From an uncultured Lachnospiraceae bacterium (GTDB taxonomy: Bacteria; Bacillota; Clostridia; Lachnospirales; Lachnospiraceae), in assembly GCA_934320895.1 (NCBI GenBank), contig CAKRFY010000013.1, positions 1 through 64,000 of the forward strand: a DNA stretch of 64,000 nucleotides, read 5' to 3'. The position numbers were made by a program, and so were the translations under genes. Shown in pieces: positions 1 through 8,421 of the stretch (the first letter of the stretch is position 1; each line of letters starts with the position of its first letter). The notes beneath the pieces were generated by a model. That model saw nothing but the letters and a program-made list of their open reading frames with translations. It searched no databases and had not been told where the DNA came from.

Positions 1-464
1 GCTGCCGCTGTATGGCCATCAGCAGTCATTCCGTCAACAAGTTCCTGCATATGACCTTCAAAAGGTTTTACTGAAAGCCTCTGTCCGATAACACCTGTGG
101 AGGCAATGATTACTTCCTCTGGTTTAATTCCTACGGCATCTGCAAGAAGTTTTGAAACTTTTTCTGCAATCTCTTCACCATCAGCATTACAGGTATTTGC
201 ATTTTTTGAATTAACGATAACTGCTTTTGCCTTACCACCACTTTTTTCAAGATGCTTTTTAGTGACAATGATAGGTGCACCCTTCACTTTATTCTGAGTG
301 TAGACACCTGCTGCATTACACTCTGTTTCACTATATACAACACCCAGATCAAACTTTTCCTTAACTGGATTTATTCCACAGTTAAGTCCGTTTGCAACAA
401 AGCCTTTGGCAGCACACACACCGCCCTCAATATATTTATATCCGTCAAAAATCTCTTTAGTCAT
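1..464 (-). CDS. argJ: Bifunctional ornithine acetyltransferase / N-acetylglutamate synthase, 5' part
   Basis: Reading leftward from an ATG at 464, the frame is open to the window edge (about 154 codons, no stop), so only the N-terminal third is present. The start MTKEIFDGYKYIEGGVCAAK, then GLNCGINPVKEKFDLG, AGVYTQNKVKGAPI and the stretch AVIVNSKNANTCN followed by IIASTGVIGQ, are hallmarks of the ArgJ family. ArgJ moves the acetyl group from N-acetylornithine to glutamate in the cytoplasmic arginine pathway and often also makes N-acetylglutamate from acetyl-CoA. The autocatalytic cleavage site (a Thr in a K-G-x-T-M-L-type motif) would lie outside the window. An AGGAGG (plus-strand 471-476) sits 6 bases before the ATG. 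No argC lies directly upstream, so argJ may open its own transcript here; a 235-base leader precedes it. Confidence 0.93.
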   Translation of the reverse strand, partial: MTKEIFDGYKYIEGGVCAAKGFVANGLNCGINPVKEKFDLGVVYSETECNAAGVYTQNKVKGAPIIVTKKHLEKSGGKAKAVIVNSKNANTCNADGEEIAEKVSKLLADAVGIKPEEVIIASTGVIGQRLSVKPFEGHMQELVDGMTADGHTAA

Positions 465-511
465 ATTGAACCTCCTGTTTCTGTTTTTCATGTATTAGTC
501 AGATCCCCGCC

Positions 512-540
512 CCACTTATTGCTCTACGCAACAGAAGTGG
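512..540 (-). other. Hairpin in the argJ leader
   Basis: CCACTT (512-517) pairs with AAGTGG (535-540) and TTGC (519-522) with GCAA (528-531) around a 5-base loop. On the argJ strand the hairpin is followed by a G-rich GGGGCGGGG, then the SD about 30 bases on. There is no T-run, so it is not a simple terminator. It could be a leader structure or a relic of an IS200/IS605-type end; I could not decide. Confidence 0.4.
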
Positions 541-554
541 TGAACTTTTTTGAT

Positions 555-567
555 AGTGTTAAACACT
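555..567. promoter_or_regulatory. 13-bp palindrome upstream of argJ
   Basis: AGTGTT-A-AACACT is a perfect inverted repeat about 90 bases before the argJ start. It does not match the ArgR box pattern I know from Bacillus. It may be an operator for another repressor, or chance. Confidence 0.25.
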
Positions 568-699
568 TTCTCTGATAATAATTTCTCTTCGTGAACTACA
601 CACAAAGCTAAAGTTTCGGTACTTCCTGTTTAAAAGTTTACTATTTACTCCAACATCTTAACTCTTTTTTAAGATTTTCACAATAGTAAGAATTAGAGA

Positions 700-1743
700 C
701 TACTTATATTTTTTAACCAGCCATTTTCCCTGCCCGCTTAAATCTTTACTTGTAAATCCGCTTATCTTTTTACACGATGCATTTAACAGTGAGGCACTTT
801 CAGATTTATTACTTAAACTCCAGCAAACATATCCCATTTTATAGCTGGCCATCAGCTTAATCCATTTATCTGCACTTGTAAAATCATAATTCCCATTGCC
901 GCTTGAATCACAAGTGCCAAATTCTGTGCATATCACTGGAAGTCCCATTTTATGTGCGGTTTTCAACTTGTCCCTATAGCTATCGCCATGTGTTGCTGCA
1001 TAAAAATGAATTGAATACATAATATTTTTATATCCTTTTATTGGGCTTTTTGCCGCAACATCAACGTCCTGCGACCAGGTTGGAGTTCCCACTATTATAA
1101 TACCATTTTTATCATTCTTTCTTATAACTGGAATTACCTTTTTTGCATATTTTTTAATATCTGACCATGTCGTACCACCATTTGGCTCATTGCATATCTC
1201 ATAAATCACATTACCATAAGAGGCATATTTCTTTGACATTTCATTAAAAAATGTCTTTGCTTTTGCCTGATATTTTAATGGTGTCTGGTCGTTTAAAACA
1301 TGCCAGTCTATTATTACATACATTCCAAGCTTTTTTGCTGCTTTCACTCCTGTATCTATAGTATTAAGCAGTTTCTTGCGACTTGCCGCATCAGTCACGC
1401 AATAACCATTATACTCCTGTGTATACATTGCAAGCCTTACGGTATTTACTTTCCATTTATCACGCAATGTCTTAAATGTTTTTTCCGTAATATACGGATA
1501 ACCTACGTCCCAATTGATTCCATGAGAACTCACACCTTTAAGTCTTACTATCTTACCGTTTCTATCAACTATATTTGTTCCATTAACTTTTAACCTGCCA
1601 TGTTTTTGTGCATATGTAGCAGCTTCGCAATGTACGTTCTGAAGCGGCAGATATTTTACATTCATCAGTCCTATTGCTGCTATTAAAATTAAACTTATAG
1701 CTGTTTTTATCACAGCATTTTTTCTTAAGTAATTCTTTTTCAT
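700..1743 (-). CDS. Secreted GH5-family endoglucanase (cellulase)
   Basis: A 347-residue single-domain glycoside hydrolase family 5 enzyme, expected to cut internal beta-1,4-glucan bonds outside the cell. It has a Sec signal peptide (basic start, hydrophobic core about residues 12-28, likely cleavage after HCEAA near 42). The strand VNGTNIVDRNGKIVRLKGV is typical of GH5_2 cellulases. IYEICNEPNGG carries the catalytic acid E186, VIIDWHVL the conserved His, and VICTEFGTC the nucleophile E274. There is no carbohydrate-binding or anchoring module, so it is probably released. The ATG at 1743 follows GGAGGGACTTT. It is monocistronic and divergent from the chemoreceptor gene. An extended -10 (TGG-TATAAT on the minus strand, 1796-1804) lies upstream, followed by a leader block shared with the small peptide gene at 37.8 kb. 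Subfamily and exact substrate are inferred. Confidence 0.9.
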   Translation of the reverse strand: MKKNYLRKNAVIKTAISLILIAAIGLMNVKYLPLQNVHCEAATYAQKHGRLKVNGTNIVDRNGKIVRLKGVSSHGINWDVGYPYITEKTFKTLRDKWKVNTVRLAMYTQEYNGYCVTDAASRKKLLNTIDTGVKAAKKLGMYVIIDWHVLNDQTPLKYQAKAKTFFNEMSKKYASYGNVIYEICNEPNGGTTWSDIKKYAKKVIPVIRKNDKNGIIIVGTPTWSQDVDVAAKSPIKGYKNIMYSIHFYAATHGDSYRDKLKTAHKMGLPVICTEFGTCDSSGNGNYDFTSADKWIKLMASYKMGYVCWSLSNKSESASLLNASCKKISGFTSKDLSGQGKWLVKKYK

Positions 1744-2068
1744 AAAGTCCCTCCAATATTATTTTGTAATTCCAAAAATCAATCTGTTAATCTTTATTAT
1801 ACCATAAACTCCCAATATTAGCCTCATTATGTATAAATGTATAATATTATTATCATCCACATTTTATCAGCAATTATCAGACAATTTACACAAACATTAC
1901 ATTATATATATTATTTTATTGCTATTGTATATTTTTTCGCACATATTTTCACCGTTTTCGCACTATATATTGTTTTTTTATAATTCCAGTGATAAGGTAA
2001 TATTATATAAAATGTACTGAAGTCATATATAATTTTTAAATATTATACAAAAGAAAGGATGAAAATAT
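1744..2068. promoter_or_regulatory. Divergent promoter region, GH5 / chemoreceptor
   Basis: A very AT-rich 325-base intergenic region. On the minus strand an extended -10 (TGGTATAAT, 1796-1804) could serve the GH5 gene; the bases just downstream (1767-1800) match 37933-37966 at about 30 of 34 positions. On the plus strand I see AAAGGATG as the SD for the chemoreceptor but no convincing sigma-A or sigma-28 promoter. No gene is apparent. Confidence 0.45.
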
Positions 2069-4075
2069 ATGAAACAAAAAAAGATATCTGCCCAGATAAC
2101 AATTCAGATATTGTCTGTTGTTTTAGCAATATTTTTAATTTTCTCAGTCATTATGACAATTATGATAGGACAAACAAGTCTTAGCGCACAGAAAAATGAT
2201 TTATCTTTACAATCAAAAGCATCATCATATGAACTTGAAACTTTTTTTGAAAAACATATAACCATCGTTGAGCAGATGGCTCTTAATCCTGACATTCAGA
2301 CAATCTTAACAACTACCAAAGCAGGCGAATCCATCAAAGATAATTCTTTATATAATGATGTTTTTTCAGAATTAAAAAAGATTACTGATTCTGACAACAA
2401 AAATATCCAGGCATCATGGATAGGGGATATTGACAATAACTCTCTCACTCAGTCTGACGGTTATGTCAGCGACGATTCATTTGAAATCACAAAAAGAGAA
2501 TGGTATAAAGTAACTGAAACCAAACAATCTATGCTCACAAATGCCTATACGGACGCAAGCACCGGAAAACTTATTTTAAGTGCTGCTGCTCCGGTCTATG
2601 ATAAAACAGGTAACAATATTATCGGTGTTACAGGTCTTGATATATCTCTTGACCATATCAATGAACTTTTTTCTTCATACAAAATCGGAAGCAAAGGTTT
2701 TGTACTTCTACTTACACAGGATGGAACTATCATCTACCATCCTACCAAAGATTATCAGCAGAAAAAACTTTCAGAGATAAATGCTTCTGACCAGATTTTA
2801 AACACTATAAAAAGTGGAAAAGCAGCTTTCATCAATTATAAAGTAGGTTCTGCTAAAAAGTTTGGATATGTTCAGCAAATAGGAACAACTTCATACTATG
2901 TCTTAAGCTGTGTGCCATCAAGCGAATATTATCAGAGTCTTATCAGAAGTATCATACTTACAGTTACACTTCTTGTTATAGGTATGATTGCAATTATATT
3001 TGCAATAAAAAAAGTGGCAGCAGCAATTACAAAACCTATCATTAGTCTTAATGATGTTGCAACTGAACTTGCAAATGGAAATCTTGATGTCGATCTTAAT
3101 GTTCAAGTTGACAATGAAATTGGAGAACTCGCTGATTCTATAAATAAAACTGTTGTAAGACTTAAAGAATACATCAACTATGTTGATGAGATTTCCGATG
3201 TTCTTGACCAGCTTGCAAGCGGGAAACTAAATATATCATTAAAATATGATTATGCAGGTGGCTTTGAAAAAGTTAAAACGGCAATGTTAAACATCTCTGA
3301 CTCATTAAAGACAATGATTCAAGAAATCACTGAAAGTTCAAGTCAGGTTTCTGCCGGTGCTGATGATCTTGCTAAAGCCGCTCAGAATATCGCAGAAGGA
3401 GCTAATATCCAGGCATTGTCAGTACAACAGTTAGTTTCAACAGCTACATCAGTTTCAGAAACAGTCCATGAAAATACTGCTGATGCCAAAGATGTTGCCG
3501 ATTCTACTATTAAAGTAACTGAAATGGTAAAAGACAGCACTGAACAGATAGCTCAGATGATGAAAGCAATGGATACGATTACTGATACTTCAAATCAGGT
3601 CGTTAGTATTATTAAAAGTATTGAAGATATTGCATCTCAGACAAATCTGCTTGCATTAAATGCTTCTATTGAAGCCGCAAGAGCTGGTGAAGCTGGTAAG
3701 GGATTTGCTGTAGTTGCATCAGAAATCGGTTCTCTGGCTGACGAAAGTTCAAAAGCAGCTACCAACACAAAGAGTCTTATCGGTATCTCAATTGATGAGA
3801 TAAATCGTGGAACTGAACTTGCTCACAGTGTTGTTAATTCAATGCGCGAAGTTGAGGAGGCAGTTCTTAATGTAAATAAGCAGATTGGAAAGAGTGCTCA
3901 AAACTATATTATCCAGGAACATAGTATGGAAGATATCAAAGCAAATATTGATGAGATTTCAAAGAGTGTTGAAGATAACTCAGCTGCATCCGAGGAAACT
4001 TCAGCGACATCTGAAGAGCTTGCTGCACAGGCTGCAACATTAGAGGGACTTATCAAGCATTTTGAATTTGATTAG
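2069..4075 (+). CDS. Methyl-accepting chemotaxis protein with dCache sensor
   Basis: A 668-residue membrane chemoreceptor feeding the CheA/CheW pathway. It has TM1 (about 10-33), an extracellular region of about 250 residues with the dCache signature ([63 protein letters not shown]), TM2 (about 290-313), HAMP (about 315-365) and a long signalling coiled coil. The signalling tip (about 516-555) reads [20 protein letters not shown] then [11 protein letters not shown], the near-invariant MCP core. The ligand is unknown; dCache domains often bind amino acids or other small molecules. It stands alone between a divergent cellulase and a terminator, with no che genes nearby. The ATG at 2069 is preceded by GAAAGGATG, a usable SD. 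Whether the host is flagellated cannot be told from this window. Confidence 0.95.
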   Translation: MKQKKISAQITIQILSVVLAIFLIFSVIMTIMIGQTSLSAQKNDLSLQSKASSYELETFFEKHITIVEQMALNPDIQTILTTTKAGESIKDNSLYNDVFSELKKITDSDNKNIQASWIGDIDNNSLTQSDGYVSDDSFEITKREWYKVTETKQSMLTNAYTDASTGKLILSAAAPVYDKTGNNIIGVTGLDISLDHINELFSSYKIGSKGFVLLLTQDGTIIYHPTKDYQQKKLSEINASDQILNTIKSGKAAFINYKVGSAKKFGYVQQIGTTSYYVLSCVPSSEYYQSLIRSIILTVTLLVIGMIAIIFAIKKVAAAITKPIISLNDVATELANGNLDVDLNVQVDNEIGELADSINKTVVRLKEYINYVDEISDVLDQLASGKLNISLKYDYAGGFEKVKTAMLNISDSLKTMIQEITESSSQVSAGADDLAKAAQNIAEGANIQALSVQQLVSTATSVSETVHENTADAKDVADSTIKVTEMVKDSTEQIAQMMKAMDTITDTSNQVVSIIKSIEDIASQTNLLALNASIEAARAGEAGKGFAVVASEIGSLADESSKAATNTKSLIGISIDEINRGTELAHSVVNSMREVEEAVLNVNKQIGKSAQNYIIQEHSMEDIKANIDEISKSVEDNSAASEETSATSEELAAQAATLEGLIKHFEFD

Positions 4076-4122
4076 ACCATAGATTCTACAAAATAATAAA
4101 CAAATTTAAAAAGCAAGCACAG

Positions 4123-4158
4123 AATAAGAGGGATAAACACTAATCTATCCCTCTTATT
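4123..4158 (+). terminator. Intrinsic terminator after the chemoreceptor gene
   Basis: AATAAGAGGGATA (4123-4135) pairs perfectly with TATCCCTCTTATT (4146-4158) around a 10-base loop. It lies between the converging chemoreceptor and P-type ATPase genes and may act on both strands. Confidence 0.8.
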
Positions 4159-4245
4159 TATATTAAATATATTCTTTTAATTATCAAAACTATATTATAA
4201 AATAACACCATGGCCAGACAATATCCTCACACTCTACTATAACAC

Positions 4246-6750
4246 TCACTCTTTCTTCTCAAACAGTATCCTGACTGAATTAAGCACACAAAGCATTGCA
4301 ACTCCTGAATCTGCAAATACCGCCATCCACATTGATGCAATACCAACAAAGCCAAGAATCATTACAAGCGCTTTAATTATAAGTGCCCCTACCACATTCT
4401 GCATTGCAACTGCTTTCGTCTTTCTTGCAATCTTTATACTTTCAGGTATCGCTGAAAGCCTTGAATTCATAAATACAACATCTGCTGCCTCTATAGCTGC
4501 ATCTGCTCCACTTCCCATTGCCGCACCAACATCTGCTCCTGCAAGAACTGGTGCATCATTTATTCCATCTCCGACAAACATAACCGCTCCTTTTTCCTCA
4601 CGGATCTTTGAAAGATTGTTAAGTTTATCCTGTGGAAGCTGCTTTGCATAGCAACTGTCTATTCCTGCTTCTTTTGCTACCATTTCAGCATTCTTTCTGG
4701 CATCACCCGTAAGCATTGCTGTCCAGAGTCCATATCTCTTTATATCGCTTATTGCTTGTTTTGAATCAGATTTTATTTTATCGTTTATTATAATATACCC
4801 AATATATTTTCCATTAAGCGCAAGCAATACCTCTGTTCCATAAATTTCCTTGGCTTTCTGTGGTACATCAATACCTTTCATTGCAAGAAGTTCCATATTT
4901 CCACACAGAAGGTTTCCGTCTTCCAATGCGACTTCCATTCCCTTTCCTGGTATTTCTTTTATATCTATTACTTTAGGTATCTCAAGCCTTCTGCTATTCA
5001 CTTCCTCTATAATACTTGTAGCAATCGGATGTGTTGAACGACTCTCTGCCGCTCCCGCAAATGCAAGGACTCTCTCTTCTGTATATCCGCCCTCACTTAC
5101 TATCTGTGCTACCTTAAAATTTCCTTCAGTTACTGTTCCTGTCTTATCCATAACAACTGCTTTTACCGCTGCAAGTGACTCAAGTGAAACTCCGCCTTTG
5201 AATAAAATTCCCTTTTTGGAACCTGCACCTATTCCTGCGAAGAAGGCAAGTGGAACACTAAGGACAAGTGCGCATGGACAGCTTATTACAAGAAAAGTAA
5301 GCGCTGTATATACCCAATAACTCCAGTTTCCTGTTATAAGTGATGGAATAATTGCTGTAGCCGCTGCAGCAAATACAACTATAGGTGTATAGATCCTTGC
5401 AAATTTACTGATAAATCTGTCAATCTTAGGTTTGGATGCCGCCGCATTTTCAACCGCTTCAAGTATACGGCTTACCATTGACTCTTCCAAAAGTTTCTCA
5501 ACTTTAACATATATAACACCTGACATATTTACACATCCAGAAACAACTTCACTTCCCTCTTTTACTCCTACCGGAACAGGCTCACCCGTTACTGCTGATG
5601 TATCAATACGACTATCTCCCTTAATGATAACGCCATCAAGTGGAATCCTGTCGCCTGGTCTTACCTCAATAACATCTCCAACCTCTATCTCTTCAGGATT
5701 AAGTTCTATTACATTGTCTCCATCTACATATCTTACAACCTCTGGACGCATATCAACTGCTTCCATAATCTGTTTGCGGCTTTTTCCAACAGCAATATCC
5801 TCAAAAAGCTCACCTATTTCATAAAACAGCATAACTCCTACTGCTTCAGGATACTCACCAATAGCAAATGCACCAATAGTTGCAATACTCATAAGAAAAT
5901 TTTCATCAAAAAGTTTACCTCTGAAAAGATTTTTAACAGCTTTTAAGACAACCTCTCCACCTAGAATAAGATATGATACAACAAAAAGTGCTATCGAAAC
6001 AGCAGGCATAGTTTTAAGATATTTTTCACAAACAACACCGCCAACAAAAATAATTGCGCCTATCAAAATCTTTATAATTTCTTTTTTCGTATCATCATCT
6101 TCACTTTTGTCTGTATTAACTGACTTCTCATCTTCACTGTCGTATTCTCTAATAACTGTTCCAGGCTCCATCTTGTCTGCTATCTCCCTGAGTTTTGGAA
6201 GAACTTCATCAGGATTTTTTGCCTCTACCAAAAGCTGACTTGTTGCAAATATCAATGTAACTTCCACTCCAGGAAGTTCATTCATTCTTTTTTCAACTTT
6301 TGCCGCACAATTTGCACAATCAATGCCTTCTATATGATACTTTTTCTTTGCCATATCATCGTGATGATGTTCATGCTCTCCACAACAACAGTCATCGTGA
6401 TAGTGTTCATGTCCATCGTGCTCTCCACAGCAGCAATCGTCGTGATGGTGTTCATGTTCATCATGCTCTCCACAACAGCAATCGTCATCATCATGGTGAT
6501 GATGAGGTTTCTTCTTTCCACTATACTTTCCTGCTTTTGAAATTTCCTCTATCACCGTTCCCGGTTCCATCTTATCAGCAATTTTCCTAAGCTTTGGCAA
6601 TATCTCATCAGGATTTTCCGCCTCTACTAAAAGCTGACTTGTTGCAAATGTTAATATAACACTTACATCTGGAAGCTCATTCATTTTCTTTTCAACTTTG
6701 GCTGCACAATTTGCACAATCGATACCTTCTATATGATACTTTTTCTTCAC
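4246..6750 (-). CDS. Zn2+/Cd2+/Pb2+-exporting P1B-type ATPase
   Basis: A heavy-metal efflux pump of the ZntA/CadA group. Two N-terminal HMA domains each carry YHIEGIDCANCAAKVEK; between them lies a His/Asp/Cys-rich linker (about residues 85-138) with three CCCGEH units and many His. The second HMA is preceded by its own Met-Ala-Lys-Lys-Lys, as if a whole ORF start had been duplicated in frame. The pump core has the actuator TGE (SAVTGEPVPVG), the membrane CPC (ISCPCALVLSVPL, about 497), phosphorylated Asp in DKTGTVTEG (about 538), the HP-type nucleotide contact in RSTHPIA and GDGINDAP (about 733). CPC with this N-domain points to divalent zinc-like metals, not copper. I chose GTG 6750 because GAGG lies 9 bases upstream; GTG 6765 (5 codons longer) has no clear SD. 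A probable ArsR operator lies at 6827-6848. The stop is followed by a short gap and the chemoreceptor terminator. Confidence 0.93.
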   Translation of the reverse strand: MKKKYHIEGIDCANCAAKVEKKMNELPDVSVILTFATSQLLVEAENPDEILPKLRKIADKMEPGTVIEEISKAGKYSGKKKPHHHHDDDDCCCGEHDEHEHHHDDCCCGEHDGHEHYHDDCCCGEHEHHHDDMAKKKYHIEGIDCANCAAKVEKRMNELPGVEVTLIFATSQLLVEAKNPDEVLPKLREIADKMEPGTVIREYDSEDEKSVNTDKSEDDDTKKEIIKILIGAIIFVGGVVCEKYLKTMPAVSIALFVVSYLILGGEVVLKAVKNLFRGKLFDENFLMSIATIGAFAIGEYPEAVGVMLFYEIGELFEDIAVGKSRKQIMEAVDMRPEVVRYVDGDNVIELNPEEIEVGDVIEVRPGDRIPLDGVIIKGDSRIDTSAVTGEPVPVGVKEGSEVVSGCVNMSGVIYVKVEKLLEESMVSRILEAVENAAASKPKIDRFISKFARIYTPIVVFAAAATAIIPSLITGNWSYWVYTALTFLVISCPCALVLSVPLAFFAGIGAGSKKGILFKGGVSLESLAAVKAVVMDKTGTVTEGNFKVAQIVSEGGYTEERVLAFAGAAESRSTHPIATSIIEEVNSRRLEIPKVIDIKEIPGKGMEVALEDGNLLCGNMELLAMKGIDVPQKAKEIYGTEVLLALNGKYIGYIIINDKIKSDSKQAISDIKRYGLWTAMLTGDARKNAEMVAKEAGIDSCYAKQLPQDKLNNLSKIREEKGAVMFVGDGINDAPVLAGADVGAAMGSGADAAIEAADVVFMNSRLSAIPESIKIARKTKAVAMQNVVGALIIKALVMILGFVGIASMWMAVFADSGVAMLCVLNSVRILFEKKE

Positions 6751-6823
6751 AATATATCGCCTCACTTCTTAATATTATTCATTTTTAATTCTAAAAAATA
6801 TAATATCTCCACCATAAATCAAT

Positions 6824-6848
6824 GTTCATATGAACAATCATTCATATG
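6824..6848. promoter_or_regulatory. ArsR/SmtB-type operator upstream of the metal ATPase
   Basis: CATATGAA (6827-6834), six bases, then TTCATATG (6841-6848) form a perfect inverted repeat whose TGAACA...TTCA core matches the 12-2-12 operators of SmtB, CzrA and CadC. An overlapping 12-base palindrome (GTTCATATGAAC) starts at 6824. It sits about 75 bases before the ATPase start, in the promoter region, and the adjacent gene encodes a matching repressor. Confidence 0.75.
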
Positions 6849-6914
6849 TTGTGTTTAATATATCATATGCGGCAATAAAAAGCAAGCAAAAAATCCTGCT
6901 ATTTTCTATCACAT

Positions 6915-6961
6915 AAAAAATGTTGCCAGTCATACTACAACAATAGTATAACTGGCAACAT
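6915..6961 (-). terminator. Intrinsic terminator downstream of the arsR-type gene
   Basis: ATGTTGCCAGT plus ATACTA pair with TAGTAT plus ACTGGCAACAT (6920-6961, single-base bulges), and the minus strand continues into six T. It separates the regulator transcript from the ATPase, which therefore needs its own promoter and operator. Confidence 0.8.
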
Positions 6962-7042
6962 TTATCGACCATTAAAAATACATTGCAAAACCATAAGTAT
7001 AATGCGACATAGTAATATCTTTTAATATCATTTTCAATATCT

Positions 7043-7390
7043 TCACTCTTCTACATGCTCAATTCCCTGTCTAAGTATCGTAAAAACATGTTCATCTGCA
7101 AGTGTATAAAGCACTGTTTTTCCCTCTTTTCTAAACTTAACAAGTCTGTTCTGTTTTAATATGCGAAGCTGATGTGATATTGCACTCTGTGTCATATTAA
7201 GAATAGATGCGATATCATATACACACATCTCATTTTCAAACAAAACATATAAAATCTTTATTCTTGTAGAATCCCCAAAAACCTTAAACAGATCCGCAAG
7301 ATCATACAATTCACTCTCCTCTGGCATTTTATTGTCAATATCTTCAGCCGTCTCCTCATCAATCGTCATATATGTTGTCTTTTCATCCAT
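7043..7390 (-). CDS. ArsR/SmtB-family metal-sensing repressor with alpha-5 site
   Basis: A winged-helix repressor of 115 residues from the chosen start. The recognition helix region reads MTQSAISHQLRILKQNRLV, followed by the beta wing KFRKEGKTVLYTL. The C-terminal helix holds DEH-x10-HVEE, reproducing the spacing of the SmtB/CzrA alpha-5 zinc ligands (Asp, His, His, Glu); the CadC-type ELCVC alpha-3 motif is replaced by NEMCVYD, keeping one Cys. Zinc (or Cd/Co) release of DNA is therefore expected, derepressing the ATPase. GGAG lies 6 bases before the ATG at 7390; a longer frame to 7429 adds 13 residues without an SD. The gene follows the glycosyltransferase and may be read from that transcript. 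Confidence 0.88.
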   Translation of the reverse strand: MDEKTTYMTIDEETAEDIDNKMPEESELYDLADLFKVFGDSTRIKILYVLFENEMCVYDIASILNMTQSAISHQLRILKQNRLVKFRKEGKTVLYTLADEHVFTILRQGIEHVEE

Positions 7391-7450
7391 ATTAGTCTCC
7401 ATTCCTACGCAGTCTTCTGCATACTGCAAATTTTTCGTGTGAAATACAGC

Positions 7451-8419
7451 CTAAAAACTTTCCAACCTTTTCAATGCAGCCTGTGGTATTTCTCCAGAAC
7501 TTCTTATGTCAAGTATACTCTCCGTCTCAGTAAGCGCATTCTGATACCACATTGCCGCCTCTGAAATATTTTTAACGCTTTCATAGTAAGCACCAAGCTC
7601 ACAGCATATCTCAGCACATGATGAAGTTGCAGCATCCTTAAGCGCACATTCCATAAATGAAACTGTATCACCCTTTAATCTATAACATCTTGCCAAAACG
7701 CAAAAAGCCTCCTTTACTTCATCAATGCTTCTGCCATCTTCCTCAAGCGTTCTCTTGAAGAATTCTTCTGATTTAAGAAAATCCTCATCATCCCCTGAAC
7801 GAAAAAGTTCCATAGCATACATATGATGGAGTTTCTTCGACAATCTTTTTCCACCCGACACAATTCTTTCAAAAGCTTTAAAGTCTCTGGATGCATGATC
7901 TGTAAGTGGTCTATGTTCAATTACGATATCACTGTCATATACTACCGGATCTATTCTCAATGTCTCATGTATCTGGTCTATCCAGGTAAATGTCCTCAGC
8001 CTTTTATACAATTTCGGTCTGTATTCTTCTTCAAAATTATAAACAGTACTAAGTTCTACAGGTGTATGATAAAGCATCTGTACAATCTCTATCTCAGGAA
8101 GCATTATTTTTTTTAACTGAAACAGCTTTTCCCTATTCTCATGATCCAGATACTCATCGGCATCTGCTGTGTAAATATAATCTCCAACAGCCATGGAAGA
8201 AGCAAAATTTCTCGCATCTGCAAAATCATCACACCATTGATAGTCAAATACTTTGTCGGTATATTTCTTTGCTATCTCTTTTGTCTTATCCGTGGAACCT
8301 GTATCGACAATGATTATCTCATCCATAATGTCACATAAGCTGTCAAGACATCTAGCTAGCACCGCCTCTTCGTTTTTTACAATCATACATAAACTGAACG
8401 TTACCATTTTATTCCTCAT
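7451..8419 (-). CDS. Family 2 glycosyltransferase with C-terminal helical repeats
   Basis: 322 residues. The N-terminal 120 form a GT-A fold typical of GT2: SLCMIVKNEEAVLARCLDSL, EIIIVDTGSTDKT and the DxD-like TADADEYLD. The first motif group matches SunS-like and other TPR-linked glycosyltransferases. The C-terminal third (ALKDAATSSCAEICCELGAY, AAMWYQNALTE) looks like TPR-type helices. There is no membrane segment, so it acts in the cytoplasm, perhaps on a protein or peptide acceptor; donor and acceptor are unknown. The start at 8419 is 2 bases below the PBP stop; a second ATG at 8407 is better spaced from GAGG, so either may be used. Co-transcription with the PBP is likely. Confidence 0.85.
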   Translation of the reverse strand: MRNKMVTFSLCMIVKNEEAVLARCLDSLCDIMDEIIIVDTGSTDKTKEIAKKYTDKVFDYQWCDDFADARNFASSMAVGDYIYTADADEYLDHENREKLFQLKKIMLPEIEIVQMLYHTPVELSTVYNFEEEYRPKLYKRLRTFTWIDQIHETLRIDPVVYDSDIVIEHRPLTDHASRDFKAFERIVSGGKRLSKKLHHMYAMELFRSGDDEDFLKSEEFFKRTLEEDGRSIDEVKEAFCVLARCYRLKGDTVSFMECALKDAATSSCAEICCELGAYYESVKNISEAAMWYQNALTETESILDIRSSGEIPQAALKRLESF

Positions 8420-8421
8420 TT

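Noticed and set aside
465..699. T-box or amino-acid riboswitch before argJ
   Set aside because: No T-box core sequence, no terminator/antiterminator pair, and no known arginine riboswitch pattern could be recognised.
1829..2020. Plus-strand 63-codon frame before the chemoreceptor
   Set aside because: AT-rich intergenic sequence, no SD, runs through the likely promoter region.
4850..5824. Long plus-strand frames opposite the metal ATPase gene
   Set aside because: Ser/Thr/Ile-rich antisense shadows of a well-supported gene.
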